DNA from: Spirometra erinaceieuropaei
Taxonomy: Eukaryota; Platyhelminthes; Cestoda; Diphyllobothriidea; Diphyllobothriidae
Direction of reading: 5' to 3'
Assembly: GCA_902702965.1 (NCBI GenBank)
Contig: CACRXP010000300.1
Location: 443,397-507,396, forward strand
Length of the DNA stretch: 64,000 nt
The translations under genes were made by a program, and so were the position numbers. Below are positions 63,345-64,000 of this stretch, piece by piece. Position 1 is the stretch's first letter; every line of letters starts with the position of its first letter. Under the pieces are notes generated by a model. The model made no database searches. It saw only the letters and a program-made list of their open reading frames with translations, and was not told the DNA's origin.

Positions 63345-64000
63345 CCCGGGAAAGCAGTACTTGAAGACAGCATTGCCGTAGCCTGCAATAATATCCTGAT
63401 GTCATTAAAAAGGATCAACTTGAAATCCTCCCCATTACCATCAACTTAATCATTCGGATAATTAAATTCACGCTCGAAAAAGAAGCTTACAATAAACTAC
63501 CATTTCTGGATGTCCTCGTGCAGCAAAAGACTGACTGAACATTACACACACCCGTTTACCACAAAGAAACATATGCGGAATTAATTCTGCACCATGACAT
63601 CAACAACCCAATCTCTCACAAGCGGAGTACTGTCCAAAGTCTGCTACATCGAGCAAAAACACATAGATCTGACAAAGAAAGCTATCAAATTGAGCTAAAT
63701 TACCTGTTTGAATTATTTTCACAGAACGGTTACGCCAGTGATTTCATTAGTCGACACTTGGGAAAACAAGAGTAAAAGCAAAGGAACTAGATAGTTCCAA
63801 TTAGGCCCCCGTAGTTAATAATTGGCGAATCCTTCCTTGCGTCAGGAATGTGTCTTAACTTGTTGAAAGACACTTAGGGGAACACCGAACAAACGTGGCA
63901 CAAAAGCCGACGACTACTTTACGCACTCAGCTTGTATATCCTAAAGATAGGGTTGGCTATTTCGATGAGAAGGAAGTCGTCTCTAAGACCCTATGTGATG
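63345..64000 (+). mobile_element. Penelope-like element, RT 3' part running off the window
   Basis: One frame reads KLPFLDVLV, then HDINNPISHKRSTVQSLLHR and LFSQNGYASDFI, the conserved block after the PLE reverse transcriptase palm ('FLDVLV...HP.SHKR..V..L..R'). Further on, TLRTQLVYPKDRV (about 63925) matches the start of the GIY-YIG linker (TIRRQVMRPKEP in the 18265 copy). A TGA at about 63536 and frame changes show decay. The endonuclease should follow beyond 64000. Confidence 0.85.

Overview
The window is eukaryotic nuclear DNA, most likely from a flatworm and probably a tapeworm. It has GT-AG introns (two of them only 31 and 43 nt), very low coding density, Penelope-like retroelements (PLEs), CR1/jockey-type LINEs, a mariner-type remnant, trinucleotide microsatellites and an 18S rRNA fragment. 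The species assignment is inference. No prokaryotic feature was seen.

The main gene, on the + strand from 22735 to at least 62537, is an ortholog of DLEC1, a cilium/flagellum protein with repeated ASH/MSP beta-sandwich domains. I rebuilt 16 exons by hand from splice sites, reading phase and collinear similarity to vertebrate DLEC1. All observed junctions are phase-compatible. The 5' exon(s) and the C-terminal part lie outside what I could identify, and two internal exons were not found (between 35144 and 39079, and between 52419 and 62406). Its introns are full of mobile DNA: foldback elements, an almost perfect 184-bp-arm palindrome, a mariner remnant, PLE fragments and miniatures, a complete-length but broken LINE, and telomere-like degenerate arrays.

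The left part (1-22734) is mostly repeats. Four candidate exons on the + strand (2959-3078, 3833-3952, 5411-5587, 8417-8604) share phase-1 boundaries. The last carries a transmembrane segment, a stop and a polyadenylation signal, so they could form one small membrane-protein gene of unknown function. Two of them are a diverged tandem exon duplication. Next come a diverged 18S rRNA 3' end with ITS1-like sequence (8897-9230), a dispersed GC-rich repeat that usually ends in a microsatellite (called R1 here), a GC-rich foldback element (13087-13704), a PLE GIY-YIG endonuclease fragment (18265-19053, minus) and a decayed LINE (19346-22300).

The most interesting non-coding signal is a hammerhead-ribozyme-like core (CTGATGA, a 5-6 bp stem, GAAAC) at the ends of at least six PLE copies on both strands. 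Some copies form short inverted 'miniature' elements with the motif facing outwards at both ends. A longer PLE copy begins near 63345 and runs off the right edge.
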